Shown here one piece after another: positions 1-9,959 of a stretch of 28,784 nt of DNA. The notes below the pieces were generated by a model that was not told the DNA's origin, ran no database searches, and saw nothing but the letters and a program-made list of their open reading frames with translations. Made by a program: the position numbers and the translations under genes. Each line of letters begins with the position of its first letter. Within the stretch, counting starts at the first letter, position 1. This DNA comes from Sporisorium sorghi (taxonomy: Eukaryota > Basidiomycota > Ustilaginomycetes > Ustilaginales > Ustilaginaceae), in assembly GCA_023212695.1 (NCBI GenBank), contig JALCCG010000204.1, positions 9,685 to 38,468 of the forward strand. Reading direction: 5' to 3'.

Positions 1-57
1 GGGGGGGGACGGAGCGCGGTGGGGGGGTGGGGAGAGGATCTGGGGGGTTTTTGGGGG

Positions 58-72
58 TTTTTTTTTTTTTGG

Positions 73-110
<38 letters not shown>
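58..110. repeat. Poly-T tracts at the window's left end
   Basis: Two T runs, 58-70 (13 nt) and 74-110 (37 nt), are separated by GGC and preceded by a G-rich stretch from base 1. This is pure low-complexity sequence. The short open frame across it, which would encode a Phe run, is not a gene. Confidence 0.9.
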
Positions 111-111
<1 letters not shown>

Positions 112-1372
112 GTCGCTCTCGTGTGCCGTGCGCTCAGTCGAGCTATGAGATCGGGATTTTGAGTAGTGAAATCGGCGATTGTGACGCGTCTGCTCTTTTC
201 ACACGTACGACTGCGTTCGCTGACTCGAATTGCAAGCGCGTCGCACCAGAGGCATCGTTTCTGCTTTCCCTCTCTTCCATGGCGGCTGCAGTACCGCAAT
301 CCCTCTTTTGGTTTGAATCGAGCAGCAGCCGACGTGGCTGTATCTGCCTTGCCTTGCTTTGCGCTGTCTCGCCTTGTAGTGAGCGATGATAGGCAGCTTT
401 CTCTTGTTGACGAAGCGAAGGTGCGGAAACGGATGGAGCCCCCCATTTTTGCTTCGCGTCGAGGCAACAACCGCGTTGATCGACTTTGCAGCAGCCGAGA
501 TTGGGGGATGAGAAGGCACCAGCGTCGACGCAGTAGGCAAACCGAGCCGGGTCGCGGTTCCGAAAAGGAAAAGCCACCGCGCGCGGGAGAACAAGTGGCT
601 GCCAGGGTTTAGGCCTGACTGAACCCTGGGGTCCGACCAATCTTCGACGTGTCGGTCCGAAACAAAAAAGCATTCGGTCGGGCGCCGGTGGCTGGGGAAG
701 AAAAATCCATGCGTCTTGTCGAAGCCGCTTTGCACCGCTTTTCATTTTCTCGGCTTACTGTATACCGTACGAAGGAGGAAAGGGCGTCGTCGCTCAGAGC
801 CGAAGATCGAAAGTCACGTTCGCCGCAGCTTGAAAGTTGGCACTGGGCATTGACACTCGCACTCTCCACCGCTCTTTTTTTCATCTACAGTAGCCATTCC
901 CTATCGATGCAATCAGCTCTTCATACTGAAGTAGCTTGTAGGCGAAAGAGAGGTGCGTGAGCCGGCTGGAGACGACAATTGAGCAGCAGCCAAATGCTAG
1001 CGGAAGAAGCTCTCTCTCTCACACACACACTTTCAACTTGACGAGTAGCCACCGCCGATCAAACCTGACGCAAAGGGTCGACGCATTTCTTTGATTTTTG
1101 GTCGGAAATTTCGGAAAGGGCACTTGAGCAGTGTAGTGACACATTCTTTCCACGACAATCGGCGCCCACCTCTCGCCGTGTAGTGCCTGCTCCGACATGC
1201 CCGACTCTGTTTTGCTTGCCTCCCTCACTTTGAGCTCTCCACCGAGAAGTCCGTCTTAGAGCGTCAAGCTGATAGCAAGGCTTGATGAGAGACGTCTGTG
1301 ACAGCTAGAGCACCTGCCTGCTGTGATCAGCGAAGGAAATGAGGAGTTCAAGCAGCGAGAGTAAAGAGAGAA

Positions 1373-1438
1373 GAAGGAAGAAAGAAAGAAAGAAAGAAAA
1401 GCCTCATTTTCGACTTTTTTTTTTTTTTTTTTTTTTTT
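1373..1438. repeat. GAAA-type microsatellite plus poly-T24
   Basis: A purine-rich GAAG/GAAA repeat (about 1373-1400) is followed after 14 bases by 24 consecutive T (1415-1438). No terminal repeats or coding sequence adjoin it. Confidence 0.8.
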
Positions 1439-1554
1439 CTTGTTTGACGTGAGGCGCAAGAAGAGAGGAGACGAACCACAAACAATTCCAAAATCCTGGC
1501 TTTTTGACACTCTTCCAGTGCTTCAACAACTCAGCCGTGCTCGATAACTCTCTG

Positions 1555-1572
1555 GAGAGAGAGAGAGAGAGA
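1555..1572. repeat. (GA)n microsatellite
   Basis: A run of GA dinucleotides upstream of the CT-rich leader of the light-receptor gene. Confidence 0.8.
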
Positions 1573-1640
1573 CGGCAGCAGCACAGCAGAGAGAGACGAC
1601 GGGTGAAAAAGCCATTCGAACACAAAATTTGGCTGGCAGT

Positions 1641-2872
1641 GGGTGAGTGTGAGCGAGTCTGAGTGACTGTCTGTGGCGTGGACTCGATTGCCAAGCTTGT
1701 CTCCTCACCACCATCTCATCAACCGGTCATTCCTCTCTTTACAGCCTCATGGTTCAGTAAAGACAAACATCACCATCTCACCAACTCGACTCTTGTCAGT
1801 CACCCGCCTCTCCTTAGGCACTCCATCCTTCAGCCTCCGATTTCGCTAGGCTACTCTTGATCTTCACCTTTTGCTCCAACCAAAAGGCTCTATTCAGCTT
1901 TACCTCTCAACCGTTCATCTTCCTCACCGACATCAACCATCCAAGCAACACAACATCTGCGCACCTTTTTGCGATCTATCCATCAACATCTTTACGGCTT
2001 CGAGTTCCATCTTTGCACGTAACACACCTCTTGACCAAATCAAATCTCAGTTGGCTTTGATGCTGCCGTTCGCCGAATCGCCACCATCCACAGTCAACAA
2101 CCTTCTTCAGCCTACATCCTAGGCTCAACACATACGTCCTCCATCCTTTTTTGGTCGTAGAAGCGCCGCTCCCTCTGCTGCGCATCTCGTAAAAAAGGGT
2201 CATTGAGCGTCGTAGACTCCCCTCTTCACCAAAACCAACCATTGTCGCTGCTTCCTCTGATCGAGTTTGCAGCTAGGTGAAAAGCCCGGGGCTCAACGCT
2301 TTCGACGCCCCCTTCTGGGTCCGTCACCATATCCTCCCTCTAGAACCTCTTGCAAATCTGGCAGCCGACATCGCTCTGCCCCATCAGCACTGCTTTTTTC
2401 GCGACCTTTTCGCATCATCCCATCACACAGTCACCCTCTTCCCCCCTTTCTTTGACCGACTCTCGAACTCGAAATCACTCTTCTTCGCAGTCGTCATCCA
2501 CCTTCGCCGCGATCATCAGAGCCAAGGACAGTTGGCATTCGACATCTAGCTCGTTCTTCACCGTTATTTTCTCGAAAGACTCGGACACTTCAGCACTCTT
2601 CACTCGGGTACTCAGTGCCAACTCTTTCGTCAGCGCAATCTTTTCCTTCGGCGTCCGATTCGTTACGCCAGCGCTCTCCTGATCGTACTCTATTCGACCA
2701 GTGTTATCTGTTCTCGATCGCTTCGTTACCGTTACCGACTCCTATACCCAAGCCCCTCGACTCGACTCGACTCGAAACGAGAAGGCTTCTTCTTTGCAAA
2801 CTTCTTCTCTTCGCTTCATCTTTGTCGCCTTTTCTCTAGGGCAGTCAGAGCCAGAAGATTCGTTCATCCATC
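1641..2872 (+). promoter_or_regulatory. Pyrimidine-rich promoter / long 5' leader of the WC-1 gene
   Basis: About 1.2 kb upstream of the start at 2873 is strongly C/T-rich on the + strand, the usual look of promoter and 5' leader DNA in smut fungi. It contains several upstream ATGs with short frames (for example ATGG near 1749 and ATG at 2059) and a short (CTCGA)n-like run near 2757-2775. None of the short frames looks like a real protein. Inference: if transcription starts early in this stretch, the mRNA would carry a long leader with upstream ORFs. The transcription start cannot be placed from sequence alone, and a 5' UTR intron is not excluded. Confidence 0.45.
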
Positions 2873-5800
2873 ATGGCGGACACGTTCGACTTTGACGCTT
2901 TCATCTCCTCTCCTTCGCAGGCAGAGGCCGCCCCACCTATCTCCACCACCTCCAACAGCACCCTTGCCAATGGCGGCGCTACCACCACCGTCGACCATCT
3001 CGGCAATCCCATCGACGCCAATGCTTCGTCGCTGCTCGGTCCTACCAATGACATGATCTCGTCCTTCTCCGACCAGGGCATGGGCACCGGTCTCGACGCC
3101 AACGGTCTCATGTCCAATGGCGCCCTCGACATGATGGGTGGCTCGGCACTCATGAGCCAGTCCAACTCGCTTATGTACGGCAGCAACTACGGCGAGTCGT
3201 TCGGAAATGACCTCATCGACTCGTGGGATATGGGCTCCACCACCGCTGCCGGAACCAACGGCGCCCCCTCGTTCGATTTTGGCGGTGTGCCTTCTGCGGG
3301 CAATGGTAAACCTTCCAACGCTCAAACGCCCACCTCGGTGGCTTCGGTACCGCCCACAACGACCCCGGCAGCAGGCGGTTCCAAACGCGACATCACGGCG
3401 TCCTACCGCGATCAGATCGCAGCGCACCACTCGCACCTGATGAACACCAGCACGATCATGGGTCCCAACGGCGCCGGCAGCCGCAGCACCTCTTCCATCC
3501 CTCGTGTGTCCACCTTCAAGCGCGCCCAACCACCCATGCATCGCGGCATCACGGCTCCCAACGCTGCTCGCGCCAACCTCAGCCTCCAGGAGCGTCGACG
3601 CCTCTCGCGACAGGCAGCCAAGCAGGGCGCCAACGCTGCCCAGTTGCAGCCCGCCTTTGCACCCACCGCTCCAGGGGTCGGTGGCTTTGTGCCCGCCGTG
3701 GCCGGTCGAGGCGCCAAGTGCGGCATGGCTGACGACAACGGACAGATCAGCAGCAGCCCCATGCAGGGAGTGCCCTTGCCTCCTCGCAGCGTCTCGTTCA
3801 TGAACGACTCGTCTGGCTCGTCGGTGTCGTCGTCCAGCTTGTCGCCACAGAAGATGCTCGATAGCCGCGCCAACAGCTTTGCGCCCCCGCCTCTTGGCGC
3901 AAACAACAACGGCGGCCGTGTCGATCCGCCGTCGTCCGTGTACCAGGGCAGCTTCAACACTGCTTCGGGCGAGGCCATCCCCACCTCGAACAAGTACTCG
4001 AGCTCCGGTGTTGATGTGCTCGGCATTCTGTCGCGCGCCATCACCCGTCCCAACCCCAGCATTGCGCTCGGTCCCGTCGACCTGTCGTGCTCCTTTGCCA
4101 TCTCGGATGCGCGCCATCCGGAGCAGCCGCTCATCTATGCCAGCGAGACCTTCTGCCACCTGACCGGCTACACGTTGCACGAGATCCTCGGCAAAAATTG
4201 TCGTTTCTTGCAAACGCCTGGTGCGCCGCTCGAGGCCGGTGCTGAGCGTCAGCACACCGACAACCGCGCCGTCGAGCACCTCAAGCGACATTTGACTGGC
4301 TTCCGAGAGTGTCAGGCGAGTCTCATCAACTACCGCAAGGACGGCAGCCCGTTGATCAACCTCGTCACTGTGGTGCCCGTCTCGTGGTCCGATCCGTCTC
4401 AAGTCGACTTCCTCGTCGGCTTCCAGGTCGACCTGGTCGAACAGCCCGGTGCGATCCTCGAGCGCAAGGACGATGGCTCGTATCTCGTCAACTACCGATC
4501 CATCAACGATCCGCCGCCCTCGGCCGTCCTGGGCGCCGACGAGATGGGCAAGGACGCCGATGCGGAAGCGTCCAAGCAAGCCGCCATCGCGGCCGACATT
4601 CTCGATCTCATTCACGGCGTGGGTCCCTGCGACGCCAAGCAGTGGTCGCGCGTGCTCTTGGAGAACTCGCACGACCTCATCTACGTGCTGTCGCTCAAGG
4701 GCACCTTCCTGTATGTGTCGCCGTCCATCGAGCGCATCCTGGGTTACACGGCCGAGGAGGTGATTGGCAAGTCGATCTCGGAGTTCTGCCATCCGAGCGA
4801 CGTGGTTCCCGTCTTCCGCGAGCTCAAGGACTCGACGAGCAACGCCAGCATCGCTGCTGCTGCCTCGCGCAACATGCGCACCGAGGGCGTGGCCAACCCG
4901 CTGACCAAGGGCGGCGGTGGCCAAGCTGGTCCGCGCGTCAACCTCACGCTGCGCATGCGACACAAGCACGACGGTCACCGTTGGATCGAGAGCACGGGCA
5001 AGCTCCACCTCGAACAGGGCAAGGGCCGCAAAGTTGTCATCTCGAGCGGCCGTCCGCGTCCCGTGTACAACCTGGCGTGGGAGCACGTGCGCCGCGGTGC
5101 CGAGGCGGCGCAGCCCTCGTTCTGGTCCAAGCTGTCGATCGATGGCGTCTTCCTTAGCACCACTGGTCCCGTCGCCGAGGTGCTCAATTGCGATGGCAAG
5201 GACATCTTTGGGCGCCACGTGCTCGAGGTGACCAACTACGAGGCGGCGCCCTCGTTGCTGCAGGCGCTGCGCAGCAGTCAGGCCATGAGCGTTTCGCATT
5301 TGATGGGCGACGGTGCCAGCAACACCACGCCCGTCTTCTCGTCGTTCTATCCTTCGTCGGCTGCGGCTGGTCCCGCGCTGCCCACCGTGTTTGTGCACAT
5401 CCAGCGCGCCTCTGCGGAAAGCTCGTGGATGATCCCCAACGTGGCGTACCCCAAGGGCGGTCCGCAACCCGCGTTTGATGCCACGGGCACCAGCGTCGAC
5501 TCGCTCACCTCGGTGTTTGGCGAGCTGTCGACGTACCGCAGCTCTTCGTGGGTGTTTGAGATGCACCAGCTCAAGAATGTCAATCGCCGACTCAAGGACG
5601 AGATCCGCGCGCTGCGTCGCCAGTCGAGAGACCACTTGAACGCCAGCGGACAGAATATGGTCGGCAACGGCGCCAAGATGTCGGTGCCACCGAGTCCGAC
5701 CGTGGCCAATGGAGGAGCAGGTGGACGTCGCCGCAGCGGACCGATGGACGCTTCGGCGTTCGGCATGGGCATGGTTCCCGGCGCTTCGGTGCCTCACATC

Positions 5801-6103
5801 CAGGCGCCTCGCCCCATCAAGCGACGACCGGACCACGGCCACGGCCATCGTCAGCACTTGAGGCCGACGGCGGCGTTGACGTATCTGCACGCGGGTCACA
5901 GCACGGATTTCGGCAGCAGCAGCAGCTCAGGCTCCGAGGTGTCGCCGTTTGGCGAGAGGGCGCCCAACGACCGTCGTTCGGGCTCGGGCGATGCTTCGGA
6001 CGAGACCGCGGCCACCACGACCACCTCAGGCGATACTTCGGAGAAGGATGGTTCCCACAGCGGCAGCGATAGTCGTCGTGGCTCTGGATCGGCTGAAGCT
6101 TGA
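2873..6103 (+). CDS. wco1: White Collar-1 type blue-light receptor (LOV-PAS-PAS), no Zn finger
   Basis: An intron-free 1076-aa protein. Residues 1-380 are Ser/Asn/Ala-rich low complexity. A LOV domain spans about 395-523, with the flavin-binding motif GKNCRFLQ and the photoactive Cys at 443. A second PAS domain lies at about 591-728, beginning WSRVLLENSHDLIYV, with a Gly/Ala-rich insert before its last strands. A third PAS-like region starts at about 751 (WSKLSIDGVFLS). A basic helical segment follows at 893-920, then a Ser/Asp-rich tail with a basic KRRPDHGHGH patch that may be an NLS. Family knowledge: WC-1 binds FAD, forms a cysteinyl adduct in blue light and works with WC-2 in the nucleus as a transcription complex. 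No CX2C...CX2C GATA finger is present, as reported for other basidiomycete WC-1 proteins, so DNA contact probably comes from WC-2. The start at 2873 is a good-context ATG (CCATCATGG) that opens the long frame. The symbol follows smut usage. Confidence 0.93.
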   Translation: MADTFDFDAFISSPSQAEAAPPISTTSNSTLANGGATTTVDHLGNPIDANASSLLGPTNDMISSFSDQGMGTGLDANGLMSNGALDMMGGSALMSQSNSLMYGSNYGESFGNDLIDSWDMGSTTAAGTNGAPSFDFGGVPSAGNGKPSNAQTPTSVASVPPTTTPAAGGSKRDITASYRDQIAAHHSHLMNTSTIMGPNGAGSRSTSSIPRVSTFKRAQPPMHRGITAPNAARANLSLQERRRLSRQAAKQGANAAQLQPAFAPTAPGVGGFVPAVAGRGAKCGMADDNGQISSSPMQGVPLPPRSVSFMNDSSGSSVSSSSLSPQKMLDSRANSFAPPPLGANNNGGRVDPPSSVYQGSFNTASGEAIPTSNKYSSSGVDVLGILSRAITRPNPSIALGPVDLSCSFAISDARHPEQPLIYASETFCHLTGYTLHEILGKNCRFLQTPGAPLEAGAERQHTDNRAVEHLKRHLTGFRECQASLINYRKDGSPLINLVTVVPVSWSDPSQVDFLVGFQVDLVEQPGAILERKDDGSYLVNYRSINDPPPSAVLGADEMGKDADAEASKQAAIAADILDLIHGVGPCDAKQWSRVLLENSHDLIYVLSLKGTFLYVSPSIERILGYTAEEVIGKSISEFCHPSDVVPVFRELKDSTSNASIAAAASRNMRTEGVANPLTKGGGGQAGPRVNLTLRMRHKHDGHRWIESTGKLHLEQGKGRKVVISSGRPRPVYNLAWEHVRRGAEAAQPSFWSKLSIDGVFLSTTGPVAEVLNCDGKDIFGRHVLEVTNYEAAPSLLQALRSSQAMSVSHLMGDGASNTTPVFSSFYPSSAAAGPALPTVFVHIQRASAESSWMIPNVAYPKGGPQPAFDATGTSVDSLTSVFGELSTYRSSSWVFEMHQLKNVNRRLKDEIRALRRQSRDHLNASGQNMVGNGAKMSVPPSPTVANGGAGGRRRSGPMDASAFGMGMVPGASVPHIQAPRPIKRRPDHGHGHRQHLRPTAALTYLHAGHSTDFGSSSSSGSEVSPFGERAPNDRRSGSGDASDETAATTTTSGDTSEKDGSHSGSDSRRGSGSAEA

Positions 6104-8187
6104 AGTGAAGCTTAGTTGAATGCAGTCGCTCAAACTACCGAACCCCAAAAAATCTGTCTTGTCACACTCTCACTCTATCCCTTGGAGAGGCGATGTTCTT
6201 TCTTTTTCTTTCTGGTGTCTCGTTGTCATTTTGGTACCACAATTGTATATTTCTTCTTTTGCTCAACACTCACAAGGCCTGGCGCTCTCCCGTGTTGGAA
6301 GGGAGGAGCAACTTTTCTCTGGATTCGCTGGTCATTTAATCGTAGTCAAGTTTCCGTTTGTATTTGTTTTCTGGCTTGTGCTCTGGGACTGATTGAATCT
6401 GAGCGTAGTGGAGGAGGAGGAGGAGGAGCAGAAGGAGGAGGAGGTGGTGGCGATGGCTCGCGAGCTACGACAAGCAAGCAGATCTGACACACTGATCCGA
6501 TCGCCCAATGTGACCGCCTTGAACGATTTACTCTTTGTCGAGATGCAACCTCGCTCGTCCCCTTTTGATGGCTACGAGGGCTCGTCTGGACTTTGTTGTA
6601 TGATCGCACCGGCGAGGAGGAGGTCTGATGGCTGCTGGACCGCGCGCTCGAGAGTGGAATTTGCCGGTTCTGAATTTCACTTTGGATGACGTTGCTTATT
6701 GCGGAAGTGGAACCGCCTAGTGTCTTGGTCCGGTCCAAGACGCCATGACGAGCTGCAGCTGTGATGTCGTCGAGCCGCCTCTGTTTGGCTTCGCACATCA
6801 CACCGTTTCCACCGTGAGGCGCGCCGCATTGAAGGGAAGGAACAATGATGCGGACCGCGCAGAACGTGTGATGCAAAGCTTCTTGGGCTCGATCTAGCTC
6901 GCTCACAAGAGAGTAGGTCGGGAACGCAGCGGCTGCCGGCGGAAGCGGGCACGGGACCCCGCATCCGGGAATCGAGGTGCTCTCCCGCAAAATGATGCAC
7001 ACATGCGATCGTAGCGAGGTCGACATTCCGAAGCATGTCTCTCTTGTTCGAGTACGAGTTGTCGGGCCCCAACAAAAAAGCGTGTTCGTCCATGTCTCGG
7101 CAAAAATTCGGATTTTATTCTTTCGGCTGTCACACATCGCTAAGTTTTTGCCCCCACCGAAGATTGATAGGGCGGATCGAAGAAGAGCAGGTTTAAGCAC
7201 GCTGGCCGTATGTACGGCGCGCTCGACGATTTCCTCACAATGACAGAAGGTGCTGCTCTAAATGCGGTTAGTGGCATGTTCTCCGTCATGTCGCAAGTCG
7301 ACATAGCGAGCAACAGTAGCATTGAGAACCGTGTTTGAGTCGGCTGATCCTCGTCGTCCTCTTGCCGCGGTCGACTACTGTAGGTTTCGGTTTAGTTCAA
7401 ACGATGCTGGGCGAGATGAGCTCATTGTGCACCTGATCTGGATTAGCTCGAGTCCACCCCGGCCTTTGGACGTCGTTTTCGCTGGTTGGCGGTGCGGGTT
7501 GACCAGCAAGCCCCCCGATGTTTCAGTCTTTGAGCTCATGATGCAGCTCGTTGGATGCTACCGCATAACGGATCTCAGAGTCAGATGTAGGCGGGGTTTT
7601 GCAGCACATATCGCTTTCACATCGCATGAGGGCCCTTGAACGGCTCTCCTTGCCTCTGGTGCCACGCGGTAGCAGGGAACTTTCGTACAACATTTATCGA
7701 CAATTGACCCTCTCACCCCCGTCGTCAGAAGCGATTTAGATGCAGCTTCGATTTGCGAGCCTACAAACGTGTCGCAAAATAAGCGAGCTAGCCTTGCCGC
7801 GGTGTGAGCAGCTGGTCGACTTCTTAATTGCACGTTGAGACACGATGACGAGTGACCACCGACGCTGGTTAGGGTGTAACAGGTGCAAACATCTCGCGAC
7901 GAGAGACATGGCTCGCGTATGCTGGCTAGCGTGCGTTCATCCGACGACATTTAGAGCGCTTGCGAAGTTTGTTCATGAAACGTCGCAATGGTCGGTTGGG
8001 ATCATCGGAAAGTTTGCTGTTCGGATCAGGTGGTCGAAAACCCAATCCTGGGACAGCTGCGACAAGCTTGTCGTCGTCGCCTGAATCGGTTGCTCGTACA
8101 AGATCAAAAATTGATGGTTACGTCTGGCGACATCGCAAGCTGCAGGCACGTTATGAAATGAGCTGGAAGGGCATGTTCGGCAGCGGC
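6104..8187. other. Gene-poor intergenic DNA downstream of WC-1
   Basis: About 2.1 kb without a convincing gene. It includes the WC-1 3' UTR, a (GGA)n-type purine run near 6410-6445, and lower-GC DNA than the flanking genes. The longest open frame (minus strand, 6346-7200) begins at a GTG, and its Pro-rich end is only the complement of the GGA run. It has no recognisable domain, so I do not call it. I saw no transposase, reverse transcriptase or RNA-gene motif. Confidence 0.55.
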
Positions 8188-8189
8188 TA

Positions 8190-8715
8190 CAGTCAAACCT
8201 CTCATAATGACACAATTCCAAAGATAAAAAAGAGTCAAAATTTGGGCCAAGAAATTTGAGTTTTGAACATGTGTGATTATCACCCTCTGGCTACACAACA
8301 TGCCACAGGATGCTTTTGCCATACAATTTTGAAAGGCTGTACTTGGGTTGGATGTATATCAGGGATCATATCACACTAAGCACAGTTTCTATGTGTTCAT
8401 ATTGAAAACTTGATCAGACAGTGAAAACCAGGCTGGTGGATGAAACATATTGTGAAGCCAACATCATCAGGGACTAACTGGGGTAACAGCAGAGCAATAC
8501 TCCACATAAAGCTCAAGTCCAATCAAAGCTACTGCATTTTCTTGGCTATGAGGATCTTGATTGGCTTTCTGACCATCAAAGAATGTGTTTGCAAGTTCTC
8601 CCACCATCATACTACTTCTAGATGCCAAGATACATAGTTTGCCTCCACTTTTGGCGCTGAACTGAATTGCAAAAATTTTAAGAAAATAATTGTGTCATTA
8701 TGAGAGGTTCGACTG
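8190..8715. mobile_element. 526-bp inverted-repeat element (MITE or decayed pogo/Tc1-type transposon)
   Basis: The ends are near-perfect 28-bp terminal inverted repeats, 8190-8217 and 8688-8715, with one mismatch (A versus G at TIR position 6). They begin CAGTCAAACCTCTC. The similarity stops sharply at the outer boundary. The left flank is TA (8188-8189) and the right flank is CA (8716-8717), consistent with a TA target duplication that has lost one base to a transition. The interior is clearly AT-richer than the surroundings and has no intact transposase. A minus-strand reading of about 50 codons (near 8487-8635) is open but unrecognised. A CAGT start with TA target sites is typical of the Tc1/mariner-pogo superfamily, so a non-autonomous or decayed member is the best reading. 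Confidence 0.8.
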
Positions 8716-8872
8716 CATGCGGAAGCAAGCAAAAATGCAAAGCCAAGCGAGAAAGTCGAAAACTTGGCTGAATGAACAGGCTGAACAGGCTGGCTGAATG
8801 AACAGGGCTTCAAGGCAGAGAGGATGGATGACGAGGCATGAATCAGTTGTGCAGCCAGCCGGTGCGAAAAGT

Positions 8873-8900
8873 GGCTGGTTGGCTGGCTGGCTGGCTGGCT
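8873..8900. repeat. (GGCT)n tetranucleotide repeat
   Basis: About six GGCT units in a row, with one interruption near the left end. It lies 160 bp outside the right end of the inverted-repeat element. Confidence 0.75.
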
Positions 8901-9407
8901 TGGATTGCTCATTTGCCGTTGTGGCTGACGGTTGGTGGATGATTTTCTAATTGCTTTTTACCGCGTCATCGCTCGGTGGCAGCTGCCCTAAAAATAAGCC
9001 TTAGCAAAGATGCGAAGATGCATCACACCTGTCAAGCTGTGCCTCGTGCCTGGAAGAGGCTGCAGCAGAGGCTGCACGGCATGACATGGTGGGCGTCACG
9101 CACGCACTCACACTCGCTCACACAGACCACTTCGCGCGCAGGATTCCATTCGCCGGTTCCTCCTCGCTCAAGCCCGCATGACTGTCCTCGCCCACCTTCC
9201 TTGATTGCCGTGGTTGTGTGGGCGATATCTCAATGTGAACAGGTGTTGGTCTGGTTGCAACCTACTGGCTACGCCTTCGCGTCTGAACAGGCATCGCGCA
9301 TTCTTCTCGCAGAGGGAGAGCACCTCCGCCTCGCCATGCCACGCCATGGCATCTACATTCGAACGGCATGAACAGGAGGTCAAAGCGGAACGGCTTTCCA
9401 AAAGTGG

Positions 9408-9446
9408 AAAAAAAAAAAAAAAAAAAAAAAAAAGAAAGAAAGAAAG
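9408..9446. repeat. Poly-A26 followed by (AAAG)n
   Basis: 26 consecutive A (9408-9433) run directly into GAAAG units up to 9446. This resembles the degenerate tail of a retroposon, but I found no matching body or target duplication. Confidence 0.8.
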
Positions 9447-9610
9447 ATGGACTCTTACCTCGCTTGCTCTGCACATGCCAGCTATGCCTCGCTGCTCGAT
9501 GCTTTGACGTCGTTGAGTGTTGCTCGAAGCAGCATCTGACTTCGGCCTTTTCCTCTGCCGTCGTCGCCTCCGCTGCAAGCTGAGAAAGGAGCAATGTCTT
9601 TGCCGCTAGC

Positions 9611-9670
9611 CTCGCCTTGCCTCGCCTTGCCTCGCCTTGCCTCGCCTTGCCTCGCCTTGCCTCGCCTCGC
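9611..9670. repeat. 10-bp tandem repeat CTCGCCTTGC
   Basis: Five perfect copies of the 10-bp unit (9611-9660) are followed by one diverged copy (9661-9670). The minus-strand frame reading Gly/Lys/Ala/Arg repeats here is a by-product of the repeat, not a gene. Confidence 0.93.
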
Positions 9671-9934
9671 CTTTGCTCTCGCTTCTCTCTTCAGAGGGCG
9701 CCTCCGGACCCGCATCGCTTGCTCGCCAGTGTAGCACTGCCATACGATGCCTACAGTATACCACATGCCACGTTAACGCTCGGAGAGTCTTAATCCGTGC
9801 AGCTCGACGTCAATAAGGTCAATAAGGCTCTTGACTGCTCCCGTGCGTTTGCTGTCCCTCATTACTCATTCTCTTGCTTTTCCACCGCTGAGTATGGCAA
9901 CACTGGCTGCTGCTCTGACATCATTGACTCATCC

Positions 9935-9959
9935 CTCGACTCGACTCGACTCGACTCGA
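9935..9959. repeat. (CTCGA)5 tandem repeat
   Basis: Five exact CTCGA units, about 560 bp upstream of the His-rich gene. A shorter version of the same motif occurs near 2757-2775 upstream of the WC-1 gene. Confidence 0.9.

Larger units (their letters stand above)
111..1640. other. Intergenic region, no gene recognised
   Basis: About 1.5 kb with only short overlapping open frames on both strands. None has recognisable domains or a coherent composition. The visible structure is simple sequence: a (TC)n(AC)n stretch around 1011-1030, a GAAA-type repeat near 1373-1400, a 24-nt poly-T run at 1415-1438 and a (GA)n run at 1555-1572. I saw no tRNA or rRNA signature. It probably separates the light-receptor gene from an upstream gene outside the window. 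Confidence 0.6.
8716..9610. other. Intergenic DNA with simple repeats
   Basis: No supportable gene. It contains two near copies of GGCTGAATGAACAGG near 8768 and 8793, a (GGCT)n run at about 8873-8900, and a 26-nt poly-A run at 9408-9433 followed by AAAG units. The predicted Lys- or Phe-rich open frames here come from these simple repeats. Confidence 0.55.

Noticed and set aside
27..389. 120-codon frame with a poly-Phe run at the left end
   Set aside because: It is the translation of a poly-T tract and has no other support.
2864..5899. 1011-codon open frame antisense to the WC-1 gene
   Set aside because: It mirrors the real gene. GC-rich codon usage that rarely uses TTA, CTA or TCA leaves the opposite strand free of stops. 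The translation is Arg/His/Gly/Val-rich with no domain.
6346..7200. 284-codon minus-strand frame downstream of WC-1
   Set aside because: It begins with a GTG, has no recognisable domain, and its Pro-rich end comes from a GGA repeat.
8703..8712. GGTTCGA motif resembling a tRNA B-box
   Set aside because: It lies inside the right terminal inverted repeat of the 526-bp element, and no tRNA fold or A-box is placed before it.
9482..9766. Minus-strand frame with Gly/Lys/Ala/Arg repeats
   Set aside because: It is produced by the 10-bp tandem repeat.
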